Positions 28,394 through 35,856 of a stretch of DNA of 35,856 bases are shown piece after piece. The stretch is from a virus. Both the position numbers and the translations under genes were made by a program. Where the stretch lies: positions 1-35,856 of IMG/VR virus record IMGVR_UViG_3300044994_000146; one strand, 5' to 3'. The notes under the pieces were generated by a model, which worked only from the letters and a program-made list of their open reading frames with translations, did not search any database and had not been told where the DNA came from. Each line of letters starts with the position of its first letter. The first letter of the stretch is position 1.

Positions 28394-28941
28394 ATGGCCT
28401 CCTGGCAGCGGTGCTCCCAATCACCGAGCCGGTACGTCCAGGTGACTTGGGGGATGCAGCGGAACCGTGCGCCGTGTTGCAGCGCCCGTTTCCACAGGTC
28501 GTGGTCCTCGTTGGGCACGTCGGCGAGCCCACCGAGCTCGAGCCACATGGAGCGGCGAACAGCGGCTGCCGATGCGATCCAGTTCGCGTCCATCAGCGTC
28601 TTGAGTGGGTAGATCCGCTGAAGGTCTGTGGGATGTTCAAAGTGGCCAAGCGGATCGATGCGCGGCCAGGTGTAGACGATGTCGTAGTCGTCGCCGAGGT
28701 TGTCGGCGATCGTCTCGAAGTGGTCCAGGTCGAACAGGTCGTCGTCGTCGCAGCGGAACACCCACTCGGTGTCCGCTTCTTCGACGAGCCGGTTCAGGAT
28801 CGGCGCCGGCCCCTGGCGGTCCCAGTCGGTGCCGACGAGCCATCGCGGCCTGACGGTCTGTCGGGCGATGCACTGTGCGAGCTCGTGCAGCAGGTCTGCA
28901 CGCTCGGGAAGTGTCGCCGTCACCACCGTGAGCGGGATCAC
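28390..28941 (-). CDS. Family 2 (GT-A) glycosyltransferase
   Basis: 183 residues from GTG 28941 (GTGA overlap with the membrane-protein stop). VIPLTVVTATLPERADLLHE is a typical GT2 start. VFRCDDDDLFDLDHFE at about 62-77 supplies the DxD metal/nucleotide-sugar motif, and NEDHDLWKRALQHG the catalytic-base region. It is short for the family but retains the core. Located between capsid and connector genes together with a membrane protein and another glycosyltransferase. Confidence 0.85.
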   Translation of the reverse strand: MIPLTVVTATLPERADLLHELAQCIARQTVRPRWLVGTDWDRQGPAPILNRLVEEADTEWVFRCDDDDLFDLDHFETIADNLGDDYDIVYTWPRIDPLGHFEHPTDLQRIYPLKTLMDANWIASAAAVRRSMWLELGGLADVPNEDHDLWKRALQHGARFRCIPQVTWTYRLGDWEHRCQEAM

Positions 28942-29762
28942 TGGAACTCCGGCGTGAGCCACCACACGACCGACGCCAGCACCAGCGCCGGCAGCCACTC
29001 GACCGGCACCACCTGCACCGCCACCAACGCCACCAACGGGCCCGCAGCGGTGTGCACCAACCGGTACAGGTCGGTCGCAACGGCGAGCTGTGCGTACGCG
29101 ACGACGAGCACGGCGGCGAGTTGCCACGACGGCGACCAGACGGCTGCGACGCAGCCGCCCCACTGGGTGACCATGCGAGGATCGCGCCACTTGCCAGCGT
29201 GATGCTCCCACGCGGACCGGACAGGGTGGTCATGCACTCGGCGCAGCACCGGCTCCGCTGTCACACGATCCAGTTCGGGCCGGTTGAACCAGCCGATGAC
29301 CAGGGGTGCCACCAGTCCGGCAAGCATGACCGGGTGCCACGCCCACAACGCAGCAAACACCGGCGACGTCTCCTTGATCGACCCGGCCACCACCACCAAG
29401 GCGACAGCAAGTGGCCACCAGCCAGCCTCCAGGGCAGCCACCGCGACGATCGACAGGCTCATGGCGGGAAGGTCGACACCGACCGGGCGGACAACATGGG
29501 GACCCCACACGCCCGCCAGCGACACGACGAGCACAGCCGCGGCCAGCATCTGCTGCCACACCAATCCCGCCTCGAACGCCCACCACACCATGCCGCCGAA
29601 CGCGACCGGCCACGATGCGAACCAGACCGCCCACCACATGCGGACGTCATCTCCGCACACGTTCGGCAGCAGCCAGCGCAGGTTGAACGGGCGGGCTACA
29701 CGCTCGCCCTGACCGGCGAGGATGTAGCGGGCCGAGTCGGGACCGAACCGAACCTCACGCAT
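28938..29762 (-). CDS. Polytopic membrane protein of sugar module
   Basis: 274 residues from ATG 29762, overlapping the upstream glycosyltransferase stop by 8 bases. At least six hydrophobic segments: MWWAVWFASWPVAFGGMVWW, MLAAAVLVVSLAGVWG, LSIVAVAALEAGWWPLAVAL, VFAALWAWHPVMLAGLVAPL, LAAVLVVAYAQLAVATDL and VEWLPALVLASVVWWL. The topology and position between two glycosyltransferases suggest a GT-C-like lipid-sugar transferase or flippase that works at the membrane. No catalytic motif can be assigned. Confidence 0.7.
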   Translation of the reverse strand: MREVRFGPDSARYILAGQGERVARPFNLRWLLPNVCGDDVRMWWAVWFASWPVAFGGMVWWAFEAGLVWQQMLAAAVLVVSLAGVWGPHVVRPVGVDLPAMSLSIVAVAALEAGWWPLAVALVVVAGSIKETSPVFAALWAWHPVMLAGLVAPLVIGWFNRPELDRVTAEPVLRRVHDHPVRSAWEHHAGKWRDPRMVTQWGGCVAAVWSPSWQLAAVLVVAYAQLAVATDLYRLVHTAAGPLVALVAVQVVPVEWLPALVLASVVWWLTPEFQ

Positions 29763-30558
29763 AGCTGTTTGCGTCAGAGTCGCGATCACGGAGGGTCGCC
29801 GGCGTCTCCTTGGTTGACGACGGCCACCACACCTTCGGCCCTTTGTGGTGCCCCACCTGCGCCGTCGTGTCGACGTACGTCTTGTAGCCGGCCTCGCCCG
29901 CACGCAGGCAGAACGACACATCCTCACCCAACGCCCACTCGATACCGCTGGCGCCGGTGCGAATGTCGAACCCGAACCAGCAGTTCTTCGACCCGCCGGA
30001 CTTGTCGAACATGTCCTGAAGCACCGAGCGGTGCACCAGCAGGCACCCGGTGCCGGTCGCCGCCAGCTCGAGCACCTGATCGGCGTTCCAGTCCAACAAC
30101 ACCTTGGTGATCGCGTCGGGGTCGTGGATGAACATGGTCGGCACCGGCCCGTCGGCGGTGACGATGACGCACAACGCGCCGAGGATCTTGAGGTCCATCT
30201 GCACCGCACGGGCGACGAGCCGGTGCAGCAGGTCCGGCGGGAACACCATGTCGGTGTCGCAGAACCACAACCACTCGCACTGCTCGTGGTCGGGGTTGTG
30301 CAGGAACTCGTCGACCAGTCGGTTGCGGGCCTTCGCCAGGTTCGCTGTCGCTTCGATCGCCACGTAGTTGTGGAGCAGTCGAAGGTCGAGCGGTGTCGGC
30401 GACTCGGGCGCACCGGCCGCTTCCCACACCTGCACGGCACGTTCGCGATCCCAGATGTCCAGCTCGACGAACGAGCGCAGGAACCTGGTCGAGATGTCGT
30501 GGCCGGTGCTTGGGAACGCCATGAGGACGCGACCAGGCAGGCCATCGTTTGACGGCAT
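29755..30558 (-). CDS. GT-A glycosyltransferase
   Basis: 267 residues from ATG 30558 with AAGGAG 6 bases upstream. GRVLMAFPSTGHDISTRFL, ARNRLVDEFLHNPDHE, then WFCDTDMVFPPDLLHRL with DTD at 101-103 as the metal-binding motif, and GEDVSFCLRAGEAGYKTYVD, GHHKGPK. This matches GT2-like proteins that read a nucleotide sugar. It is the first gene after the capsid terminator-like hairpin, starting the sugar module. Confidence 0.85.
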   Translation of the reverse strand: MPSNDGLPGRVLMAFPSTGHDISTRFLRSFVELDIWDRERAVQVWEAAGAPESPTPLDLRLLHNYVAIEATANLAKARNRLVDEFLHNPDHEQCEWLWFCDTDMVFPPDLLHRLVARAVQMDLKILGALCVIVTADGPVPTMFIHDPDAITKVLLDWNADQVLELAATGTGCLLVHRSVLQDMFDKSGGSKNCWFGFDIRTGASGIEWALGEDVSFCLRAGEAGYKTYVDTTAQVGHHKGPKVWWPSSTKETPATLRDRDSDANSYA

Positions 30559-30597
30559 GACGACTCCTTGATGACGGCATGTGAGGGTGACGGCGGT

Positions 30598-30640
30598 GCG
30601 GGACCGGACCAACGTGCCGTCAAGCGAGGTCCGGTCCCGC
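30598..30640 (-). terminator. Strong hairpin after major capsid gene
   Basis: A perfect 13-bp stem: GCGGGACCGGACC (30598-30610) with GGTCCGGTCCCGC (30628-30640), 17-base loop, starting 13 bases after the capsid TGA. There is no U-run, but such GC-rich stems act as terminators or mRNA-end stabilisers in actinophages. It would raise capsid output relative to the sugar genes downstream. Confidence 0.65.
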
Positions 30641-30653
30641 GATGTTCAGCAGG

Positions 30654-32009
30654 TCAGGTGAGGACCTGCTTGAACCCGGTGCCCTGGAGCACGCAGGACG
30701 CCACGGGGTAGCGGCCGGCGGTGAAGGCCGAGTAGCCGTAGACGACCATCTGCACCGACAGGTTCGAGCCGAGGACCTCCTCGAAGCGGAACCCGAGCGG
30801 GGAGCCTTCCTGCTCCATCAGGATGTTGTCGGCCCGACGGGTGATGATGATCCGGTCCTCGTCGGTGCTGGCGCCGAGGTTGACCGGCACGTTCGCGTCG
30901 GACAGCACCGGCACGCCTGCGATGGAGCCGACGAAGTTGACTCCGGCAGGGGAACCCGCGCCGACGACGTTGTCGCCGGTGTACGGCGCGATCTCCAGCA
31001 GCGGACGGCCGCTGGAGTCCGACTGTGCGCACAGCCACGCCCAGCGCCGCGGGTGCATGACGATCAGGTCCGGTGCGGCGAGACGCGAGGTGTTGACCTT
31101 GCCCAGTCCGTTGTGGATCGCCGACACGAGCGAGGCGCCGGTGGTGCCGGTCCACGCTGCGGTCTGCACCGAGGTGGTGTTGATGACACCCCAGTGGGTG
31201 CCGCCGGTGCCGTTGCCGTTGATGGCGTCCGCGTCCAGCTTCGTCGCGTACGCCGAGATCAGGTCGGAGAGCAGGATGTCACCGATGCCGGTGCCGCGCT
31301 CGATCGCCTGGCGGGACACGACCTGCTGGCCGGCGTAGGTGCGCACCGGGACGGTCAGGTCGTTCTCGGTGTAGGTCGTGTTCGACACGGCGGTGTTCTG
31401 CGTGCTCTGCGCCGCAACCGACGTCCCGGTGTTGCCCAGCGGGATGGTGATGGTCATGCCGTCCGCGGGCAGCGGCATCGAGGACACGGCGTTGAGGAAC
31501 GGCCGACCGGCGCGCCGCACCGGAGCGAACTGCGACGTGAGGTACTGCGGCACGACGAGCCCGCCGAACACACCGGTGGTGGACCGGTACTCGGCCATCG
31601 CCTCGTGACGGGCACGCTCGACACGCTCTCGGGCCTCAAGGTCGTGGCCGAACTCGGCGCGGAACGCGTCGGACACGAAGTCGTAGTCGCTGTCGGGACG
31701 GTAGGTGCGCTCCTCGGCGCCGACCTTCACGACGGTCGTCTCGACGCCGAGCGCCTTGCGTGTCTCGTCGGCGGCGGCACGCGACTCCTCGAGGGCGACC
31801 AGGTCGGCCTCGCGCTGGCGCAGTTCGTCCAGCTTGGTGTCGATGGCACGCAGTTCGTCACGCTTGGCGTCGAACTCTGCGGTCTCGTCCTCTGACAGCT
31901 CGCTGCGACCTTCGGTCTCGGCGGCGGCGAGGATGGCCTTCACGGCCTCGTCGGCGGCGTCGCGCTCGGCGAGCGCGGCCGCGATCAGGGAGCGGATCTG
32001 CTCCAGCAT
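30654..32009 (-). CDS. Major capsid protein with N-terminal scaffold (delta) domain
   Basis: 451 residues from ATG 32009 with GGAGG 5 bases upstream. Residues 1-95 form a coiled-coil delta-like domain (LIAAALAERDAADEAVKAIL, DETAEFDAKRDELRAIDTKL), removed by the protease in HK97-type phages. The rest is the HK97 fold: GGLVVPQYLTSQFAPVRRAG, TITIPLGNTG, PVRTYAGQQVVSRQAIERGT, a spine region PDLIVMHPRRWAWLCAQSDS and a C-terminal FEEVLGSNLSVQMVVYGYSA. No separate scaffold gene is seen, which agrees with the fused domain. Confidence 0.93.
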   Translation of the reverse strand: MLEQIRSLIAAALAERDAADEAVKAILAAAETEGRSELSEDETAEFDAKRDELRAIDTKLDELRQREADLVALEESRAAADETRKALGVETTVVKVGAEERTYRPDSDYDFVSDAFRAEFGHDLEARERVERARHEAMAEYRSTTGVFGGLVVPQYLTSQFAPVRRAGRPFLNAVSSMPLPADGMTITIPLGNTGTSVAAQSTQNTAVSNTTYTENDLTVPVRTYAGQQVVSRQAIERGTGIGDILLSDLISAYATKLDADAINGNGTGGTHWGVINTTSVQTAAWTGTTGASLVSAIHNGLGKVNTSRLAAPDLIVMHPRRWAWLCAQSDSSGRPLLEIAPYTGDNVVGAGSPAGVNFVGSIAGVPVLSDANVPVNLGASTDEDRIIITRRADNILMEQEGSPLGFRFEEVLGSNLSVQMVVYGYSAFTAGRYPVASCVLQGTGFKQVLT

Positions 32010-32131
32010 GGGAACCTCCGTGGTTCGGGGTGTGTGGGGGTTCACCGGGTGGGCGCAACGTGGCAACGACGTGGTTCCCGTCATGCGGGGCGGCGTCGAT
32101 GCCGGCGTGGGGCTCGGCCTGGTGGTGCTGC

Positions 32132-32752
32132 TCAGATGTGCAGCGCCTCGTACTGGCGTCGTGCCAATGCGAGGGAACGACCTGACGGCACGGTCGTTGC
32201 GGATTCGACCGGATCGGTCGTCTCGCGGAGTTGTGCGACGGTGGCGGGGTTCGCCGGGAACGTCACCACCGACACGTCGTAAAGCTTCAGTTCGCGGATG
32301 GTGCGCAGCTCGTAGTTGTCGGACCACTCCTGGGTGATGGCACGGAACGCGAACGACATCTCGTCCATGTCGCCCCTGTCCATCGCGGAGCGCAGCTCGG
32401 CGACGACCGGGTTCGCAGCGTCGAGCTCGGCGGACACACGCAGACCGATGTCGTCGGACTCGAGGGTGAGCGTGCCCGACTTCGATCTGGCAAGGGGCAC
32501 GCCACCGTGGTTCACCAACAACCTCACGTCAGCCTCCTTGGCCGACTTCGTCGCTGCGCCACGGGCGATGACCTCGGTGAAGCCGCCGTTTGAGGGTCCG
32601 CCACCGATGTCGTAGCGGGTGTCGTACACCAGTGCGTAGCCGGTCAGCACGGGGTTGCCGTCGCCGCCAGACCGCAGCTCGAGGCCGGACACGGCACGCG
32701 ACTCGCGCTCCGGTGTCTCAACCCCACTGTCGGTGCGTCGGTACTCAGTCAT
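32132..32752 (-). CDS. HK97-family prohead protease (S78)
   Basis: 206 residues from ATG 32752 (ATGA overlap with portal). VLTGYALVYDTRYDIGG, then the catalytic His82 in RLLVNHGGVPLARS and the nucleophile Ser133 in DMDEMSFAFRAITQEW, followed by LKLYDVSVVTFPANPAT. This is the serine protease that matures the capsid by removing the scaffold domain and itself. It sits between portal and capsid genes as expected. Confidence 0.93.
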   Translation of the reverse strand: MTEYRRTDSGVETPERESRAVSGLELRSGGDGNPVLTGYALVYDTRYDIGGGPSNGGFTEVIARGAATKSAKEADVRLLVNHGGVPLARSKSGTLTLESDDIGLRVSAELDAANPVVAELRSAMDRGDMDEMSFAFRAITQEWSDNYELRTIRELKLYDVSVVTFPANPATVAQLRETTDPVESATTVPSGRSLALARRQYEALHI

Positions 32753-33933
32753 GGGTTCTCCGCGTCGGGGACGGCGCCGGTAATGAAATTCGGTGCAGTG
32801 AACGTGTCGCCGCCATCGATCGGAGCCAGGTCCTCAAGGTCACGCATCTCGTTGGTCATCAGCAGCGGCGTGCCGGTCAACCGGCCGATCTTCGCGGCGA
32901 TCTCGTAGGACTCGTAGCGGGTCTTGAGGTCGGAACGCAGCACCGCCGACACGTTCGCCCTCACCCTCTGCGGGCGAGGCACGAGCGACGACAGGGCTTC
33001 CTCGACCGGCACCAGGTAGGGGACGAGTCCGTACGTCAACCAGTCAGCGGCACGCTGCTCACGATTCGCGTAGGTCACCGACGAACCCGACGTGGCGGCA
33101 CCAATCATCTCGGGGAACACCCCGTAGATGCGGGCGATCTGTTCGACGGTGAACCGCTGCGTGTCGAGGAACTGCGAATCGGTCGGGTTGATCTGGATCT
33201 GCTCGTGCTTCAGTCCGGCGCCGAGCACCGCCGGCTCACGACCGGTTGTGGCCCGGACGAACGCATCCTTCGCACCCTGCGCTTGCTCCGGTGTGAGCGG
33301 CTGCTCCGAATAGATGATCGACGACGGATGACCACCGCCGGTGAAGAACTCACCGCCGAACTTCTCGGCCTGCAATCCCGAATGGATCGAACGGGCCGAG
33401 TATGCGATCGGCGACAACCCGAACGGCTGCCCGGCAGGCACGAAGATCGCTGCGTGCCACAGACGGCCGTTCGGCCACCGGTCCACCGGCTGGTTGTCGA
33501 CCTTCACGACCCAGGCGCCGCCCTCGTCGTGCCACGTCACCGCTGCCGGGTTCAACATCTCGACACGCCGTGGGAACCCGTTCGGCGCGAACTCGGTGAT
33601 CAGCCCGTAGGCGTTACCGCACAACAGCAGCGACGACCAGAGCTGGTACCGCCATGTCGTGGACCTGACATCGACCGACGGGTCAGCCAGCACAGGGGCG
33701 AGGGGCAGCGGAGTGGTGGTGTCAGCGACGGTGCGGAACTGGTCGAGCGGGAACGTCGAACCGACACCGGCGATCAGCCGCACACACGCCCACACCGCCG
33801 AGTGACGCATCGCCGTCCCCTCGTCCACCGTCGACGGGAGCCCACGGCCAACCATGCGGCGCTCGTTGACCGCCGACAAGATCTCCTCGGCGCTGATGTT
33901 GCGCGCCTCGCGGCGAAGCAGTCCACCCAGCAT
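32749..33933 (-). CDS. HK97-family portal protein
   Basis: 394 residues from ATG 33933. SAVWACVRLIAGVGSTFPLD, YQLWSSLLLCGNAYGLITEF and NPAAVTWHDEGGAWVVKV are the classic phage_portal domain segments, with PSSIIYSEQPLTPEQAQ, FLDTQRFTVEQIARIYGVFP and TYANREQRAADWLTYGLVPY in the clip/crown region. It forms the dodecameric DNA gate. The start overlaps the stop of the small membrane gene by one base (TGATG). Confidence 0.94.
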   Translation of the reverse strand: MLGGLLRREARNISAEEILSAVNERRMVGRGLPSTVDEGTAMRHSAVWACVRLIAGVGSTFPLDQFRTVADTTTPLPLAPVLADPSVDVRSTTWRYQLWSSLLLCGNAYGLITEFAPNGFPRRVEMLNPAAVTWHDEGGAWVVKVDNQPVDRWPNGRLWHAAIFVPAGQPFGLSPIAYSARSIHSGLQAEKFGGEFFTGGGHPSSIIYSEQPLTPEQAQGAKDAFVRATTGREPAVLGAGLKHEQIQINPTDSQFLDTQRFTVEQIARIYGVFPEMIGAATSGSSVTYANREQRAADWLTYGLVPYLVPVEEALSSLVPRPQRVRANVSAVLRSDLKTRYESYEIAAKIGRLTGTPLLMTNEMRDLEDLAPIDGGDTFTAPNFITGAVPDAENP

Positions 33934-34082
33934 CAGGTGTCACTCTCCAGGTCGATGCCGAGCAGCAACAGGACGACGCCCACGGCAACCGCTCCGACCG
34001 ACACGGAGATCGTGAACGCCCCAGCGACGATGGCAGCGATACCGGCGAGCTGCACGACCGCAGCAGTCACGTTGCGGCGCAC
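33933..34082 (-). CDS. Micro membrane protein between terminase and portal (49 aa)
   Basis: From GTG 34082 with GGGAGGG just upstream. VRRNVTAAVVQLAGIAAIVA, GAFTISVSVGAVAVGVVLLL, LGIDLESDT: two hydrophobic helices and a short acidic end. The stop shares one base with the portal start. Small hydrophobic genes at this place occur in other actinophages; function unknown. Confidence 0.6.
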   Translation of the reverse strand: MRRNVTAAVVQLAGIAAIVAGAFTISVSVGAVAVGVVLLLLGIDLESDT

Positions 34083-34098
34083 ACGCCCTCCCTGTGGT

Positions 34099-35586
34099 CT
34101 AGTAGGCGAACACTGGTGCGGACACGGCGACTTCGGTCGGCAGCAGATGCCGGGCGACCGTCACCGCCTCGAGCGGTGTCACTGGGATCGTGGCGTCGAG
34201 CACTTCCCACCGCCAGCCCTCGCCGGCGCGACGCTCCGACGCAGCCGCCACAGCGTTGTCCAACGGGCCCTGACCATCGGGCCGACGCAACCGGCCCTCG
34301 ATCACGTCGGAATAGAACCCCGAACACGCCGCCGAATACTCAGTGAGTGACACCGGCGACAGCAGCGACACGTCGAGATCAGCATCACGGAACGCCTGCA
34401 GCACCGCCCCCAGCTGGCCGGCACTCCCACCAGCGTTGACGAACCCCACCGACAGCGGCGACCACCGCTGCACGAGCTCGACGAGCCTGAGCGGCAACCA
34501 TCCCACACCCTTGCGGTGCTCCACGACGACCACATACGGGTCGCTGATCGACCCCATGCTGAGCGCAATCGACGCCCACTCGCCATCACGGTCCACCGCG
34601 AACCCGATGCTCAGTCCCGCACTCGGCGCGACCTCGGGGCCGGCGGTAGCGGCCCACGCATCAGCCGGGACCTTCACGTCCACACCAACCCGAGAAGGCG
34701 GCGGCGCCCACACCCCCAGATGCTCGCGAGCGAACGCGTCCTCGCCCAACGTGCGGAGCTGCTCCTCGAGGAAGTCCATGCCGTCGGACTTGCGGCCGCA
34801 CCCGATCGCCGGGTTCGTCGCCGGCCACAACGACCGATCATGAACGTCGACCGGTTCCTGCACCACCGTGCCATCCGCATCCAGGCGCACCGACTCGGCA
34901 GTGTGCTCCATGAACGCGAACGCACCAGGGTCACCGCCGAGCGCACGCCGCCGCTGCGACCACCACCACTCCGACCGACCCTCCAGCCCAGCCGTCCCGG
35001 CGATGTTCATCTGCGGGTTCGAGTTCGCGAACAAGGTCGGGGCGATCGCCGCCAGGTGCTCATCGGTCGCGTGCTGCGCCTCGTCAACCACCAGACGGTC
35101 GATGTCATCGACACCACGACCGCCGCCACCGGTGCGGGTCCGATACCAGATGATGCCGCCGTTGCGCATCTCGATCATCTGCTGACCGGTACCCAGCCAC
35201 TTCCGCTTCACCTTGCGGCGAAGATCAGGGTGATCCAGCAGCGCCAACATGCGCTGCTGCGTCTGCGTCGCCAACAGCACGGCGTCGTGGATCGTGTGCA
35301 GGATCGCTTCCGCCCGCTGGACCAGACCCCACAGCTCCGGCACCTCGAGCTCATCACCCTTGCCGTTCTGACGCGGCATCGCACGAGCCGTCGTCTGCGC
35401 AGCCCACCTGCCATCGGCCCGCTGCGCCATCACCGCCTGGACCCACAACCGCTGCGTCGGGTCCAACGTCTTGCCGCTGTAGTACTCCCACAGCTCGATC
35501 GCGGCGTCGGCCTCATCCAGACTTGCGGCGTCGGGAGGCAGCACCAGAATCGCCGGCACCGGTTCGGCGTCGAGCTGCCAATTCAT
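34099..35586 (-). CDS. terL: Terminase large subunit
   Basis: 495 residues from ATG 35586. An N-terminal ATPase: adenine/Walker A region RAMPRQNGKGDELEVPELW at about 68-86, Walker B RLVVDEAQHA at about 164-173, and TLFANSNPQMNIAGT. The C-terminal RNase H-like nuclease has GLSIGFAVDRDGEWASIAL, VVVVEHRKGVGWLPLRLV and VGFVNAGGSAGQLGAVLQA. It packages DNA into the prohead and cuts it at genome ends. The Walker A ends GKG, not GKS/T, an oddity worth confirming. It overlaps the upstream gene by 74 bases. Confidence 0.93.
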   Translation of the reverse strand: MNWQLDAEPVPAILVLPPDAASLDEADAAIELWEYYSGKTLDPTQRLWVQAVMAQRADGRWAAQTTARAMPRQNGKGDELEVPELWGLVQRAEAILHTIHDAVLLATQTQQRMLALLDHPDLRRKVKRKWLGTGQQMIEMRNGGIIWYRTRTGGGGRGVDDIDRLVVDEAQHATDEHLAAIAPTLFANSNPQMNIAGTAGLEGRSEWWWSQRRRALGGDPGAFAFMEHTAESVRLDADGTVVQEPVDVHDRSLWPATNPAIGCGRKSDGMDFLEEQLRTLGEDAFAREHLGVWAPPPSRVGVDVKVPADAWAATAGPEVAPSAGLSIGFAVDRDGEWASIALSMGSISDPYVVVVEHRKGVGWLPLRLVELVQRWSPLSVGFVNAGGSAGQLGAVLQAFRDADLDVSLLSPVSLTEYSAACSGFYSDVIEGRLRRPDGQGPLDNAVAAASERRAGEGWRWEVLDATIPVTPLEAVTVARHLLPTEVAVSAPVFAY

Positions 35587-35746
35587 CGGCCTTCGACACC
35601 TCCACCGGCGCTTCCAACGATTCGAGTAGCTCTCCGATCAGCCGGCGCTCACGGGCCAGCGACGCAGCCTTCGCCCCGTCCGTCTCGCTCGCCAGGATCA
35701 TGCCGAGCCGGTCGTAGTCCGCACGCAGATCAGCGACACGATCCAT
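35513..35746 (-). CDS. Probable terminase small subunit or terminase-linked protein
   Basis: 77 residues from ATG 35746, chosen because GGAG lies 7 bases upstream; GTG 35779 and ATG 35764 are in-frame alternatives. MDRVADLRADYDRLGMILAS and ERRLIGELLESLEAPVEVS form helices, and the tail is basic (AARRRTGAG, ASRRRKSG). Position at the genome end directly before TerL and a basic DNA-binding tail support a TerS-like role. No classical helix-turn-helix is obvious. Confidence 0.6.
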   Translation of the reverse strand: MDRVADLRADYDRLGMILASETDGAKAASLARERRLIGELLESLEAPVEVSKADELAARRRTGAGDSGAASRRRKSG

Positions 35747-35856
35747 CACCACGCTCCGTGACATGCAGTCGAAGGCCACACCGATACCCCCACGAGGTAC
35801 CCGCCCAGAACGCTGCTATGGCGAGCCAAACTCGGCTCACACACAACGGCCAGAGT
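35747..35856. other. Non-coding right end, candidate cos side
   Basis: About 110 bases upstream of the first packaging gene with no gene. A short inverted repeat, GAGCC (35822-35826) and GGCTC (35833-35837), is present. Packaging sites are normally found just before the terminase genes. The window end may be a true phage end or an assembly cut. Confidence 0.35.

Overview
This 35.9-kb window looks like a complete, or nearly complete, temperate siphophage genome from a high-GC actinobacterial host. The host call rests on uniformly high GC, frequent GTG starts, chains of ATGA/GTGA gene overlaps, a phage WhiB protein and an apparently leaderless early promoter; the genus cannot be read from the sequence. 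Almost all genes are on the minus strand, so the reverse complement is the conventional map. The attachment site lies in the middle of the window next to an intact integrase and is not split. The DNA is therefore in free phage (attP) form, not integrated.

From right to left. Positions 35746-30654 carry a small-terminase candidate, the large terminase, a tiny membrane protein, an HK97-type portal, an S78 prohead protease and a major capsid protein with an N-terminal scaffold-like domain, closed by a strong hairpin. Positions 30558-25739 hold the head-tail connector genes, interleaved with three glycosyltransferases and a polytopic membrane protein, probably a glycan-modifying cargo. Positions 25658-19554 are tail genes: a small major tail protein, a tail chaperone pair with a -1 frameshift site, the tape measure, a distal tail protein and a large minor tail protein. 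Positions 19528-13166 mix lysis functions (a zinc-peptidase endolysin and several holin-like membrane proteins) with beta-rich fibre or receptor-binding proteins.

The only plus-strand genes sit at 11550-13169: an XRE-type repressor, a tyrosine integrase and a small two-helix membrane protein. The antisense of a tRNA 3' half, the probable attP core, lies inside the 3' end of the repressor coding sequence. The phage form of the repressor ends in ELADAA and the integrase in RYAA, both like proteolysis tags. This matches the logic of the integration-dependent immunity switches known from mycobacteriophages such as BPs, Charlie and Brujita: integration would cut off the repressor's degradation tail.

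Diverging leftward from the switch is the early operon (11438-159): an excisionase/Cro-like protein, a DNA methyltransferase, a PD-(D/E)XK nuclease, four nested micro membrane proteins, a RecB-like exonuclease with two companions, a winged-helix protein, WhiB, a RusA resolvase with zinc fingers, four small overlapping genes and a primase-helicase. Two further structures stand out. A 239-bp intergenic array of 48 pentamers of form NNGCC (GGCNN on the transcribed strand) lies between two recombination-region genes. A cluster of eight GTGGTCCG repeats with two perfect DnaA boxes, a candidate replication origin, is embedded in the 3' end of the primase gene.
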